Of a DNA stretch of 64,000 bases, positions 7,908 through 17,619 are shown piece after piece. The DNA comes from Candidatus Geothermocultor quzhuomuensis (lineage in GTDB: Bacteria; Actinomycetota; Aquicultoria; Geothermocultorales; Geothermocultoraceae): assembly GCA_015711795.1 (NCBI GenBank), contig JACVJC010000005.1, positions 1-64,000 of the forward strand. The letters are read 5' to 3'. Positions within the stretch are counted from its first letter, which is position 1; every line of letters begins with the position of its first letter. Below the pieces are notes generated by a model. The model saw only the letters and a list, made by a program, of their open reading frames with translations. It did not search any database and was not told where the DNA came from. Both the position numbers and the translations under genes were made by a program.

Positions 7908-8507
7908 TTAAAACAAGGTCGGATTGATTACTCGATTAAAACTTTGACGATGAATTGGTGATGGACCAAAGTTTCTCAAAGCCTCAAGATGATAAGTGGT
8001 TCCATACCCTTTATTCTTAGCAAAGTCATAAAGAGGGTATTTTTGGTCTAATTCCTCCATTAAATTGTCTCTTTCTACTTTAGCAACAATCGAGGCAGCA
8101 GCTATTGAAAAACTCGTCTTATCACCTGAAATAATGCTAATTGAATTTTCGAAAGGAAGGGAGTAATAATCGCACAATATATATTCAGGAAAAGGATTTA
8201 ATTTTCTTACTGCTTCACTAAGAGCTTTTATGTTAGCATTTTGTAATCCTATTTCATCTATTTCTTGAGGAGAAACATAAAAAACACTGTAACAAATTGC
8301 TCTTTTAATAATTTTTTGATAAAGGTTTTTCCTTTCAGCAATTGTAAGTTGCTTTGAATCTTTCAAGCCCGAAATTCTTAAGTCAACTGGTAAGATTACA
8401 GCAGCAGCTACCAAAGGACCAGCTAAAGCTCCCCTCCCTGCTTCGTCAACACCAGCAATTAAATTAAAACCTTTCTTTCTCAATCCTTCTTCAAAAAAGG
8501 TATTCAT
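7908..8507 (-). CDS. rnhB: Ribonuclease HII
   Basis: RNase HII cleaves RNA-DNA hybrids and removes misincorporated ribonucleotides. The signature IAGVDEAGRGALAGPL gives the first acidic residues, LCDYYSLP and ISGDKTSFSIAAASIVAKV give the rest of the active-site region. The length of about 199 residues is usual. The ATG at 8507 is preferred over the TTG just before it. About 137 bp separate it from yraN. Confidence 0.95.
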   Translation of the reverse strand: MNTFFEEGLRKKGFNLIAGVDEAGRGALAGPLVAAAVILPVDLRISGLKDSKQLTIAERKNLYQKIIKRAICYSVFYVSPQEIDEIGLQNANIKALSEAVRKLNPFPEYILCDYYSLPFENSISIISGDKTSFSIAAASIVAKVERDNLMEELDQKYPLYDFAKNKGYGTTYHLEALRNFGPSPIHRQSFNRVINPTLF

Positions 8508-8584
8508 CAAAAAGTTATTTTAGCAATAAATGATTACAATTTCCTTCTTTGCGAAAAAATTTTAAAAGTGCTAATCTGAAGCTA

Positions 8585-9682
8585 ATGAAGAGGGGAAGCT
8601 TAAAAGTTATATTTTCTTTTCCTATCTTTCTTGCCTTGCTTTTTCTTTCTTTCAACTTTTCCTATGCTAACTTTCAAGACCAAGATAGTATCATAATCAC
8701 TGCAGTAGGAGATATAAATTTAGGAGGGAAAGTTGGTAAAATTATTGCTCAGCGTGGTGTAAACTATCCATGGGAAAAAGTTCGTCATTTATTTTCCTTA
8801 AGTGACATTAACTTTGGCAATCTTGAATGTTCAATTTCAAATCGAGGAAAGCCTCTCAAAGGGAAAAAATATACCTTTAGAGGTAACCCCCAATTTCTAA
8901 AAGGTCTTTCTCAAGCAGGTATTAATTTTCTTTCACTCGCTAACAATCATACTCAAGACTATGGCAGAATCGCTTTTCTTGACACTATGGAGAGTTTAAA
9001 AAAGGAAAAAATCATATATGCTGGGGCTGGAAAAAACAACAAGGAGGCTTACTCCTTAAAAATAATCGAGGTAAAAAAGGAAAGAATTGGTTTTCTCGCC
9101 TATTCAGGCATTCTCCCCCCTGGTTGGGAAGCAACAGCTAAAAAACCAGGTATAGCCAGTGCCAAAAATATTTCTTCAATTATTGGTTCAATAAAACAAG
9201 CTAGGGGTCAAGTCAATTACCTTATTGTTTCTCTTCACTGGGGTAAAGAAAATTCTCCCGCTCCCTTATCTTCTCAAAGAAAACTAGCCAAATTAATTAT
9301 TGATGCTGGTGCCTTGATTGTTTTGGGTCATCACCCTCATGTCATTCAAGGATTTGAAAGATATAAAAGAGGATTAATTGTTTATAGCTTAGGTAATTTC
9401 ATTTTTAGCCCGGGCAGTTCAAAAGGTCGATATTCAGCAATCTTACAACTCAAACTATGTTCCGGTGAGTTAAAAGAAATAAAGGTTTTTCCTATTTACA
9501 TTAAAGATGCTCAACCTCAATTAATGAAAGATAAAAAGGGAAACTCTTGGCTGGTTGAGATTCAAAAAAGGTCACTTAAGCTTAGAACTAATTTTAAACT
9601 TTTTTATAAAGAAATTTTTCTTCTCCACACTATCCCTTCACTAAAAACTAGTAATTCAAAAATCAGCTTATTACCTCTTTAA
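8585..9682 (+). CDS. CapA family secreted metallophosphatase-like protein (PGA_cap domain)
   Basis: The ORF track starts at TTG 8549, but the ATG at 8585 puts a clean signal peptide at the N-terminus (KVIFSFPIFLALLFLSFNF). The mature part has the CapA/PGA_cap pattern: AVGDINLGGKVG, FGNLECSIS, FLSLANNHTQDYG, YLIVSLHWGKE and GHHPHVIQGFE, which carry the metal-binding D, N and H residues of this calcineurin-like fold. Members act in poly-gamma-glutamate synthesis, but many are uncharacterised surface proteins, and no capB/capC is nearby. It is divergent from rnhB and upstream of another secreted protein. Confidence 0.85.
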   Translation: MKRGSLKVIFSFPIFLALLFLSFNFSYANFQDQDSIIITAVGDINLGGKVGKIIAQRGVNYPWEKVRHLFSLSDINFGNLECSISNRGKPLKGKKYTFRGNPQFLKGLSQAGINFLSLANNHTQDYGRIAFLDTMESLKKEKIIYAGAGKNNKEAYSLKIIEVKKERIGFLAYSGILPPGWEATAKKPGIASAKNISSIIGSIKQARGQVNYLIVSLHWGKENSPAPLSSQRKLAKLIIDAGALIVLGHHPHVIQGFERYKRGLIVYSLGNFIFSPGSSKGRYSAILQLKLCSGELKEIKVFPIYIKDAQPQLMKDKKGNSWLVEIQKRSLKLRTNFKLFYKEIFLLHTIPSLKTSNSKISLLPL

Positions 9683-9718
9683 CCCTTGCGAGATTGTTAT
9701 TTTCTGGCATAATAAATA

Positions 9719-12700
9719 ATGATGATTTCTAAAAAAGCAACAGAGTGTCCTTCTTATCATAAATTTACTTTTCCTATCTTAATTTTAATCATCTCTTTTT
9801 TCTTCTTTCTTAGTTTCTCTTTCCTCTTTGCTAAACCCTCCTTTGCCTCAGTCTCATCTTACCTCAGTATCCTAAACCGTCCTTATCAAGCTAAACCTGA
9901 TTGGGTTAAAAATCCCGCAAGCAAATACAGTTTAGAATCCACTAGGGGTGTGCTTCGCTTTAAAATATCTGAGCCGCAAAAGGCAATGAAATGGCTTTGT
10001 CTCTTTCCTGAAAACCAGCTAATTCACCCCTATATTACTCCCTTTCTAGCACTAGAATATCGAGCTAATAATCTCTCACCAGCTTCTCAAGAATACTTAA
10101 TTTGCGCAGTTACTCAAAAAGGTTCAAAAGTTCTCTTACTCCACCACCAAATTTTTATCGATGGTGAGTGGCATAAAGTTGTATTTGACCTTCCGAGGCT
10201 TGGGGTTAACACTTTTATTAAAGGATTACTGATTCAAATCCAATCTTCAAACTTTGAGCCTCAATTTTTTGAAAATTATGAGATAGGCAACTTAGAATTT
10301 ATCACCTCTGAAGCTCAATTGGAGATAAAAAGGCTTATTTTTCTCCCCTCTCCCCCTGAAAGCTTCAGTTTTTTCCCAAAATTAAAAACAGAAGAAGTCT
10401 GGATTGATGACTTTGATACTCTCAACTGGATAGAGAAACCTGAATGGCTCGGAAACGCTTCTGAGGATAGCTATATCACTCCAACTCTCCAAGGGACTAA
10501 GTTTGTTTGTAATGGTGTCAGTCGAGGAATGAAATGGTCTAAAAATTTTGACCAAGAAATTGACCTTTCATCTTATTGTAACCTTGCAATACGATATCGA
10601 GCAGCTGGCATTAAACCATTCCCTGACTACTTTTTGCACTTCTCTTCGCTAGAAGGAAAATCAGCTATTCCTTTAAGACTAAATGAACTTAATGATGATG
10701 GAAGATGGCATCTCAAAGTTGTCCCTCTAAAAATTTTTTTTAAAACAAATGTTCTCAATGTTCACCTTCAAACTGACGCTCCTTCTGCTTATGTTGAAAT
10801 TGACTTCATTCAGTTGCTCCCTTATAAAAAAAGGTTTCCTTTTGATGAAGTTATTGACTATCAAATAGGGTGGCCTTCCAACCTTGGTTCATATTCACCG
10901 GTTCCCCTCCCCAATTGGAGAGATGGAAGAGCTGAGGTTTTCCTTGATAATTTAAACGGATGGTTTAATAGTCAAACTATTCAAGTTAATAACATCCCTT
11001 TTCGAGTCGGTTCACCTAAACATCTTCCCCATACCAGCTTACTTGAGAAAGGAAAAGCTATTGTTCCATTGACCTTCTCTGGCTCAGTAAGCGAATTTTA
11101 TCTTCTTTTGGCAGCCAGATTACCCGAATATGAAGTACCTTTCTCGGTTATGAATACAGCAAAAATGGGATACGGGTTACTTTCAAGTGTCGAAACCTTT
11201 TATATCGAAATTGAATATGAAGACAAGCAAAAAGATAAAGTTTTCCCTTATCATATACCCAGTCTTGAGCCGAAGATATCAGATGGACTTGAACTTTATC
11301 TTCTTCCCGTTCCCCAAACGAAAAAAGTGAAAGCCCTACGTTTTAAAGATAACCTAAGAACTGGTGGATTTGCTATTGTTGGCTTAACAGCTAATCGAGG
11401 TAAAAGAAACTTTTCTTTAGATAAAAATACAAATAAAATTCCAACTTTGCCCAAAATAAAACCAAGAAGAAAGAAACCCTTACCGCTACCACCTGATAAT
11501 TTGGTCTCCTACCAAAGTAATAGCTTTCTTTTAGCTCTCAACCCTAATAATGCTCAACCCCTTCTTTTAGGCTCTACTTACATTTCTTTAAGAAACTCAA
11601 GTTATGACCCAATATTTCAAGTTCTAAATGAAGCGAAAGAACCAATTGGCCTACCTGAATTAATTCAATATCAAAAAGATAAAACCCTTAATATTGAGTA
11701 TCTCTTTAAAGAAAAAGAAATTAAAGCCACTCTCACCATCGATAAAAATGAAGATGAATTAATCTTAAAGTTGAAACTGAAAAATTTATCCCCCTCAGGT
11801 TTAAAATTAAGGCTCCTTTTCCCTGTCTTTAAAAACTGCTCAATTGCTGACCCTGTTGATGATTACTATTTTGACTCTGCTCGAATTACCTATATTTCCC
11901 AAAAACCAGTTAAGCTTTCGACCCCATATGGAGGTTCTCACCCTCTTCAATTTATGGGCTTATTCGATTCAACTGGTTCTTTTTACCTTCGAATTCTCGA
12001 TGTTAAAACAATTTACAAAATTTTCAACCTTTCAAAAAGAACCAGCGGGGGGACTGATTTTTCTGTTGAATATCCCTACATTTATTTAAGTTCTGGTGAA
12101 ACTTATGAATTGCCCCCTGTTGCCCTAGCTACTACCAATGGAGATTGGAAAGACACTTTTCAAAAAAATAAAGTCTGGCTTCAAAGAGTTGCTCGACCTG
12201 TTACTTTCAGAAAAAGCTGGTTTAGAAAAATCTTTCATTTCCATCAACACCGTTTTAATGAAGGTTTTTTTAAAAACGGGCGCTTCTATCCTAACTTTTT
12301 AATAAATGAAGATAAAACTACATTTGGAAGTGCTCAAATATTCCACTTTATTGATTGGTCTGAATCTAAAAACTATGGGCGAGTTGGCGATTATGGTCAC
12401 TATGAAGAACGTGGTGGGTTAGGAGCTTTCCAGAAAATAATTCAGTATTTAAGAAAATTAGGGGTTCGAGTTGGACTTTACTTTGAAGGAAGATTAGTTG
12501 ATTCTCGTTCCGAAGCAGGAAGTCAAAATCTTGAAAATTGGGTTCAAAAAAATAAAAATGGCGAGATGATGAGATGGCCTAATGCTCCCACTGAATTTTT
12601 CGTTTGTCCAAACTCGATAAGTTGGCGTAACTACTTGAAGAAAACAATAAGAAGAGTAGCAGCCGAAACAGGTGCCGATGCTTTTTATATCGACCAGTTT

Positions 12701-13444
12701 GGTTTTGGAGATACCCTTTGTTACAATGACTGGCATGGGCACATAATCCCTTACCCTACCTTAACAGGTGAAATTGCTTTCCTTAAAGAATTAAGAGAGA
12801 TTACTCCTCCTTATCTTGCTCTCTATACTGAAGAGGCTCCTTCAGATATCGCTACTGCTTATTTAGATGGCTCTTTCACTTATGCTCTCTGGAATTGGAA
12901 TGAAAGCTTAAGCCCTATTCCTCTCTCCCTGCTTAGATTCTCCGCTCCTAGCTTCAAAACTTTTCAGATAATTTCTTATTTGCCAGCTTCTGAAAAAAGG
13001 TTTCTTACCCTCGCAAAGTTTGCTCTTTTTAATGGAGAGGGATTATGGCTTCAAGGAAGAGCTAAGTCCTATTCAAGAGTTACCAAACAAGAGCTAAAAA
13101 GGATTTTTTCTGTGATGAACAATCATGCTGATGCATTTGGCGGAGATATTGCTTCACCGCTCGTAGATACAATGGTTAATGGGGTCAGTGCAAACTTATT
13201 TGCTAGTAAAAATAAGCGTGTTTACACCTTATATAATAGCTTATATCGAACACTTCGAGCTAATGTTTTAGAAATTCCCCATGTTAATGGAGCTACTTAT
13301 CTCGATGCCTGGAATGGTAAAATTCTTACTCCAAAGATAATTGGTGGAAAAGCAATTATAAATTTGGAATTAAACCCCCGCGATATTGGCTGTGTCGTCC
13401 AAATTCTCTCACCCCCAGCTCCTTTAAAAGGAAAAAGACCCTAA
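9719..13444 (+). CDS. Large secreted glycoside-hydrolase-like protein (DUF6259-like TIM barrel)
   Basis: At 1241 residues this is the largest gene in the window. It begins with a signal peptide (about residues 20-43). Residues 50-190 and 225-370 look like two related beta-sandwich domains, each with a conserved WL/EW motif and a following all-beta pattern. Residues from about 600 resemble galactose-mutarotase-like sandwich folds, followed by a (beta/alpha)8 barrel from about 850. The barrel has GVRVGLYFEGRLVDS, GADAFYIDQFGFGD and LALYTEEAPSDIA, where the D and E residues are plausible catalytic acids. A C-terminal beta domain closes the protein. The overall plan resembles DUF6259 proteins. 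The substrate is unknown; an extracellular polysaccharide is likely. It lies 36 bp after the capA-like gene. Confidence 0.65.
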   Translation: MMISKKATECPSYHKFTFPILILIISFFFFLSFSFLFAKPSFASVSSYLSILNRPYQAKPDWVKNPASKYSLESTRGVLRFKISEPQKAMKWLCLFPENQLIHPYITPFLALEYRANNLSPASQEYLICAVTQKGSKVLLLHHQIFIDGEWHKVVFDLPRLGVNTFIKGLLIQIQSSNFEPQFFENYEIGNLEFITSEAQLEIKRLIFLPSPPESFSFFPKLKTEEVWIDDFDTLNWIEKPEWLGNASEDSYITPTLQGTKFVCNGVSRGMKWSKNFDQEIDLSSYCNLAIRYRAAGIKPFPDYFLHFSSLEGKSAIPLRLNELNDDGRWHLKVVPLKIFFKTNVLNVHLQTDAPSAYVEIDFIQLLPYKKRFPFDEVIDYQIGWPSNLGSYSPVPLPNWRDGRAEVFLDNLNGWFNSQTIQVNNIPFRVGSPKHLPHTSLLEKGKAIVPLTFSGSVSEFYLLLAARLPEYEVPFSVMNTAKMGYGLLSSVETFYIEIEYEDKQKDKVFPYHIPSLEPKISDGLELYLLPVPQTKKVKALRFKDNLRTGGFAIVGLTANRGKRNFSLDKNTNKIPTLPKIKPRRKKPLPLPPDNLVSYQSNSFLLALNPNNAQPLLLGSTYISLRNSSYDPIFQVLNEAKEPIGLPELIQYQKDKTLNIEYLFKEKEIKATLTIDKNEDELILKLKLKNLSPSGLKLRLLFPVFKNCSIADPVDDYYFDSARITYISQKPVKLSTPYGGSHPLQFMGLFDSTGSFYLRILDVKTIYKIFNLSKRTSGGTDFSVEYPYIYLSSGETYELPPVALATTNGDWKDTFQKNKVWLQRVARPVTFRKSWFRKIFHFHQHRFNEGFFKNGRFYPNFLINEDKTTFGSAQIFHFIDWSESKNYGRVGDYGHYEERGGLGAFQKIIQYLRKLGVRVGLYFEGRLVDSRSEAGSQNLENWVQKNKNGEMMRWPNAPTEFFVCPNSISWRNYLKKTIRRVAAETGADAFYIDQFGFGDTLCYNDWHGHIIPYPTLTGEIAFLKELREITPPYLALYTEEAPSDIATAYLDGSFTYALWNWNESLSPIPLSLLRFSAPSFKTFQIISYLPASEKRFLTLAKFALFNGEGLWLQGRAKSYSRVTKQELKRIFSVMNNHADAFGGDIASPLVDTMVNGVSANLFASKNKRVYTLYNSLYRTLRANVLEIPHVNGATYLDAWNGKILTPKIIGGKAIINLELNPRDIGCVVQILSPPAPLKGKRP

Positions 13445-13629
13445 AATTTACTTATTTTCCCTTTAAGGTTTAAGAACAACATTTAATTAAAAACTGAAAC
13501 CTACTGGAAATCTTAAAATAAAATCAGTGGATGAAAAATATAAAGGTGTTTATCGTTAATCGACCCAACCCCTCTCATTCTCAAATTCTTAAGAACATTA
13601 GAATAGAATTAGAATTGGTTTAGTTTGCT
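13445..13629. other. Convergent intergenic gap with one very short ORF
   Basis: This gap separates a plus-strand gene end from a minus-strand gene end. An ATG at 13531 opens a 30-codon frame (MKNIKVFIVNRPNPSHSQ) ending at 13623. It weakly resembles the start of lipid-kinase proteins (KVFIVNP) but is too short to call, and may be a relic related to the broken kinase at 14222-15088. I see no convincing terminator hairpin. Confidence 0.2.
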
Positions 13630-14157
13630 TTAGATAATTTCGGCGTTGTAAACCTCTTTCATTTGGCGCAATGCAAAACGGTGCATTTCAGGGTCAAGGC
13701 CAGCAACGCAATCTTGAGGCACAATTATCTTGTAGCCTCTCATTGCAGCATCATTAGCTGTTGCCAAAACGCAAATATTGGTCACAGTCCCAGTTAAAAC
13801 AAGAGTATTAACTTGATTTTCTTTTAAAGTAAGACCAAGACTAGTTCCAAAAAAAGCGGAATATCTCCTTTTAGGTATAACATAATCATCTAGAGAAGGA
13901 GTCAGTTCATCGATAACTTTTGCTCCCCAAGTTCCTTCTACAGCATGAACAGGCCAGCGCTCGAACTCGGTATCCTTTGGGTGATGGCTATCGCAAATAT
14001 AAACAACAGGATAACCTTCTTCTCTTGCTTTGTTAATCTCCCTCTTAATGTTATCAATTATCCCCTTGGTATCTGGAACAACCAAAGCCCCCCCTTCCTT
14101 AACAAAGTCGTTGAGCATATCAATGATTAAAAGTGCTTTTTGACCCATTAAAATCAC
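13630..14157 (-). CDS. Isochorismatase-family cysteine hydrolase (nicotinamidase-like)
   Basis: The 175-residue protein has the family triad: the Asp in LLIIDMLNDFVKEGG (about 10), a Lys in VIPKRRYSAF (about 95) and the nucleophilic Cys in VTNICVLATANDA (about 130). Family members hydrolyse nicotinamide, isochorismate, carbamates or related C-N bonds. The DSHHPKD segment fits the metal-binding region of nicotinamidases, so PncA activity in NAD salvage is the best guess, but no other NAD gene is near. Confidence 0.8.
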   Translation of the reverse strand: MILMGQKALLIIDMLNDFVKEGGALVVPDTKGIIDNIKREINKAREEGYPVVYICDSHHPKDTEFERWPVHAVEGTWGAKVIDELTPSLDDYVIPKRRYSAFFGTSLGLTLKENQVNTLVLTGTVTNICVLATANDAAMRGYKIIVPQDCVAGLDPEMHRFALRQMKEVYNAEII

Positions 14158-14221
14158 CCCCTTAAGAAGAATATAAAATAAGATCGGAAAAATTCAAGAA
14201 CAAAAATAATCTCAACTAAAT

Positions 14222-15088
14222 TTAAGCGGGAACAATGATTTTTAAACGCTTAAGAAATAAAGTGAAATGGAACCTATCCCCTTTAAATATCTCACCATCG
14301 AGATGAACATAAGTATTAGGAGATTCGACTATTACCTCTTTAGCCCGATAAAATCGAATCCTTTTTAAAAATTTTCCATGCACCCCTTTAATGACAAAAG
14401 GTAAGTAATAAAGAATTCGCCACTTAGCAATATCTTCAATAAAACAAATATCAAAGAAGCCATCAGCAAGGTTAGCTTGAGGAACAATTTTAAATCCGCC
14501 ACCATATTGAGGACAATTTCCTATCGCTACAACCAACCCTTTTTCTTTCCTTTCTTTCCATCAAAAGTGAATGTGAAGTTGTGAGGAGAAGCTTCCTTAA
14601 GAACCTTAAATAATGAAAATAAATAAAGAAAAGGTCCGGTTAAACTTGGATTCTTGTTTGTTTCATAAGCTGTCTCACCATCAAGTCCTACCCCAGCTGA
14701 ACTAACAAAAAAGCGTTCATTCATTTTAGCAAGGTCAATTTTTCTTATCTTACCATTTAAAATAACATCACAAGCTTTAAAAATATCAGGTGGGATACCA
14801 AGAGAGAAGCTAAAATCATTGCCTGAACCAACTGGGATAACCCCAAGAATAATCTCTTCACTGCCAGCCACTCCATTAACAACCTCGTTGACTGTCCCAT
14901 CACCTCCAACTACAATGATTTTTTTAAATCCTTCTTTTAGGCTTTCTTAGCTAACTCCGTTGACTCCATAGGATGGCTAGAAAGCGCAATTGAAAAATCA
15001 ATCTTCCTTTCCTGAAAATATCTTTCAATCTGAGAAAGAACTTTTCTCCCTTTGCCTTTTTCCGCTTCAGGATTAACAATGATTTTCA
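14222..15088 (-). pseudogene. Diacylglycerol/lipid kinase (DagK/YegS type) with two frameshifts
   Basis: Three successive frames make one lipid kinase. The first (from ATG 15088) reads MKIIVNPEAEKGKGRKVL and stops at TAA near 14945. The second reads KKIIVVGGDGTVNEVVNG and VIPVGSGNDFSFSLGIP, the nucleotide-binding motifs. The third, from about 14535, reads VVAIGNCPQYGGGFKIVP, DGFFDICFIED and HLDGE to the end. Each join needs one base restored, the second in a purine run (aaagaaaggaaagaaaaaggg). Restored length is normal. An intact paralogue is at 29347-30216, so loss could be tolerated, but sequencing error is also possible. Confidence 0.75.
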
Positions 15089-15481
15089 TTACTTTGTTTC
15101 AATTAAATGAATTAATTTAATTAAGAGCTTGCCAAAGAGAAAAAGAAGAATTAGAGCAATTATTGAACCACCCTCAAGAATTGATGAGTTAGAAACGAAC
15201 AAAAGCTGAGGGAATAAATTTAAAAAAGGTTTAACTAAGGGTTCAGTTATTAAGTAGAGGAGACCAGCAAAGGGGTTGGTTACCTCAATTCCCAAAAATT
15301 TTAAGGCGACTCGAAAGGCAACAACATTTAAGGTAAGAACGAAAAATAAATCAACAAAAATTTTTAGATAGAATACTTTTGACTTCTTCTCAACAATTTT
15401 TTCTTCAACCCCATACTGACCCACCGATTCTTCAACTTTTTTTTCTTTTTGATTCAAGCTATTTGTTTTTTCTTCGTTCAT
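15089..15481 (-). CDS. YggT-family-like membrane protein
   Basis: The 130-residue protein has a charged 40-residue N-terminus rich in E and K, then two to three membrane segments with FAGLLYLITEPLVKPFLN, which resembles the YggT pattern (a short loop with a proline after the first membrane helix). It ends at 15089 next to the lipid-kinase start at 15088. A shorter YggT in the division cluster is at 36524. Its role is unknown; membrane-associated and possibly envelope-related. Confidence 0.6.
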   Translation of the reverse strand: MNEEKTNSLNQKEKKVEESVGQYGVEEKIVEKKSKVFYLKIFVDLFFVLTLNVVAFRVALKFLGIEVTNPFAGLLYLITEPLVKPFLNLFPQLLFVSNSSILEGGSIIALILLFLFGKLLIKLIHLIETK

Positions 15482-15620
15482 AAAATTTCTCCTTATCCAA
15501 ATTTTTTAAAGTAATCCCATTATATCAAGGACTGCAACAAGTAAAAATTTAAATAAATCAGGAAGTTAAAGAGAAAAATACTTGCCACTTAATCAAACAT
15601 CTTGTATATTTCAAATAACT

Positions 15621-15809
15621 ATGGGATCAAAGCTTTCTACTTTAATTCAACAAATTGCCACAATGGTCATCCTAGTGGCAATACTCGTTTTTGCTTTTTG
15701 GGCATATCGAGAATCAAAAGAGTATCACGCTAGCCAAGAGATAAGCCCAAGAAAAGGCTTAAAAGCTAGTCGCCAACGGAAAAAGTCGTCTCAGTCAAAG
15801 AAGGGGTAA
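15621..15809 (+). CDS. Small single-pass membrane protein
   Basis: From the ATG at 15621 the product is 62 residues: a short N-terminus, one membrane helix (MVILVAILVFAFWAYRESK) and a basic tail (RQRKKSSQSKKG). The ORF track start at 15582 is not ATG and adds no recognisable sequence. It converges on the VanW gene and overlaps its last 44 bp, which lowers confidence. No family is recognised. Confidence 0.4.
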   Translation: MGSKLSTLIQQIATMVILVAILVFAFWAYRESKEYHASQEISPRKGLKASRQRKKSSQSKKG

Positions 15810-17601
15810 AAGTAGTCTCAGCTGTTCCTGAAACTACTTTTGTCCCCCTTAAAACCAGTTCTTTTTTCGGTCGATAGCGACTGAAAAACTTGTCCTTTCT
15901 AACAATAACTCCCTTTCTTTTTACAATTCGATATACAGTTATGTCTCTCCCTTCAATCCCTCTATCTTTGATTTTTTCTTGACCCAAGGGTAAGTTAGGA
16001 TCATCAATATATTCAACTTTAAATGGTTTAAAATTGGTAAAGGGAGAAGTGCGATAGCTTACTTCTGTTCCAAAATCAGTCCCATAAAAAGCAAAAGTAA
16101 CCGTGCTTTTAGAATACCAGGCTTTTAAAAGAACATAAGCAGGGGTATCGTTACGAAACTTTAAATCAAGGCTTCCATAAGAGAGAGTTGCATCACGACC
16201 AGGTGGATAATGGCTAATGTAAAAGCTGTGATTAGTCCGCTCGATCACAGGAAAACCAGCAAAAAAGACAGCGTTAAAAAGTGTTGTTCCTACTTGACAA
16301 GCTCCACCTCCAATAGATGGAACAAGCTCACCATTTATTATAACTGGAGCTTCTTTATAACCTTTTTCAGCTGTTCTAGGTCCTACTTTCTTGTTAACTG
16401 AAAAAACTTCACCAGGGGCAATAATTGAACCATCGAGAGCTCGAGCGAGTAAATGAATATTGTTAACCCGATTAGTTTGTCTCGGATTAAAGCTTGTTGT
16501 ATAACTCGAAATTCTTTCCTTTATTCCCATCGCTCTGGCTTCTTCTGTACTTAACTTGGGAGCAACTAACTTATCATTAAGGATAATTTCACGAGGTGGT
16601 TCCATCTTCACTATTTTATAAAGTTCTTTATATGCTGCATCTAAATCAATTTCCTTGCCATCTCGACTTGGCTCAATTTCAACTCTTTCCCCTTTAACTT
16701 TAAATTCTGCATCCTTAGGTTCTATTCGAAACTCATCGGTAAATTTTGATAAGTGCTTTTTAAACTTTTCTTTATTAAAAATAGGTTTTAAAATTGGGTC
16801 TACCTCAAACTCTATCCACCTACCAATCTCTTCTGGCTCAACTTTCCATGAGTACTTGTCATATTTAAAAATTAGAGGGGAACTTAAAATCATCTTAATT
16901 TCAGTTATCATTTTTTTAGCATCTGCCTCACTCACTTTAGCTGGAAGAATATTAACGGGCAAATCAAATTGCTTTTTTTTGAGAGCAATCATCTTTTCAA
17001 CTAAGGCAGCATATGCCTTTTTATAATCAACTTCAAAACCTATTTTACTTGGTAAAATTTTTATTGAGGTTCCTTTAATCTTAAGAGTAGCATTTTGAGG
17101 CGCACAATTTACTTTTTGAGCAATTCTTCTCAATCTCTTCTCGACCCGTTTTTTATCTAATTGATAAGTGACTGAAATACTTATTGGTTCTCGATAAAGA
17201 GATAATCTCCTAATTATCTTTTTCAAAATATTTCCTTCTCTTCCAATATAAAATGCTTTTTGGACTGTGTCCTTTAAATTAATTTTTAATCTAACTTCAT
17301 CTGGATAAAAAAGCCAAGTTTTATTCTTGTATTTGATTTTTACTGGTTCTTTGAGAACTTTCTGATAGGATAAAGAAAGAAGGTTTTCTGCTTCTTGAGG
17401 GGTTAGCCCTCCAACTTTTAATTCTCCAACCTTTAATCCATAATGAATCTTTCCAAGATGAACGAGAAAATCAACCACAATCAAAAGAGCAAATACCAAT
17501 AAAATTATCCCTGCCCAAAAAGTTATTCTTTTCAGCCAAGGAATAAAAACCTTCTTGGTTAGAAGTAGCTTTAAGGGTTTAATCCTTTTTTTCTTTGGCA
17601 A
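15766..17601 (-). CDS. VanW family protein with PG-binding-like repeats and a G5 domain
   Basis: The 611-residue protein has an N-terminal membrane anchor (about 25-48), two repeats of the YoaR-like putative peptidoglycan-binding domain (about 55-190 and 200-340), the VanW domain (about 365-490: ALDGSIIAPGEVFSVNKKVG, GGACQVGTTLFNAVFFAG) and a C-terminal G5 domain (about 525-600). VanW was first seen in vancomycin resistance clusters, but most copies, like this one, occur without van genes and are presumed cell-wall proteins. It follows the DUF881-sbp-DUF881 genes, a cell-envelope context. Confidence 0.9.
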   Translation of the reverse strand: MPKKKRIKPLKLLLTKKVFIPWLKRITFWAGIILLVFALLIVVDFLVHLGKIHYGLKVGELKVGGLTPQEAENLLSLSYQKVLKEPVKIKYKNKTWLFYPDEVRLKINLKDTVQKAFYIGREGNILKKIIRRLSLYREPISISVTYQLDKKRVEKRLRRIAQKVNCAPQNATLKIKGTSIKILPSKIGFEVDYKKAYAALVEKMIALKKKQFDLPVNILPAKVSEADAKKMITEIKMILSSPLIFKYDKYSWKVEPEEIGRWIEFEVDPILKPIFNKEKFKKHLSKFTDEFRIEPKDAEFKVKGERVEIEPSRDGKEIDLDAAYKELYKIVKMEPPREIILNDKLVAPKLSTEEARAMGIKERISSYTTSFNPRQTNRVNNIHLLARALDGSIIAPGEVFSVNKKVGPRTAEKGYKEAPVIINGELVPSIGGGACQVGTTLFNAVFFAGFPVIERTNHSFYISHYPPGRDATLSYGSLDLKFRNDTPAYVLLKAWYSKSTVTFAFYGTDFGTEVSYRTSPFTNFKPFKVEYIDDPNLPLGQEKIKDRGIEGRDITVYRIVKRKGVIVRKDKFFSRYRPKKELVLRGTKVVSGTAETTFTPSLTETTFSVGD

Positions 17602-17619
17602 TTTTTAAATGATTTCACC

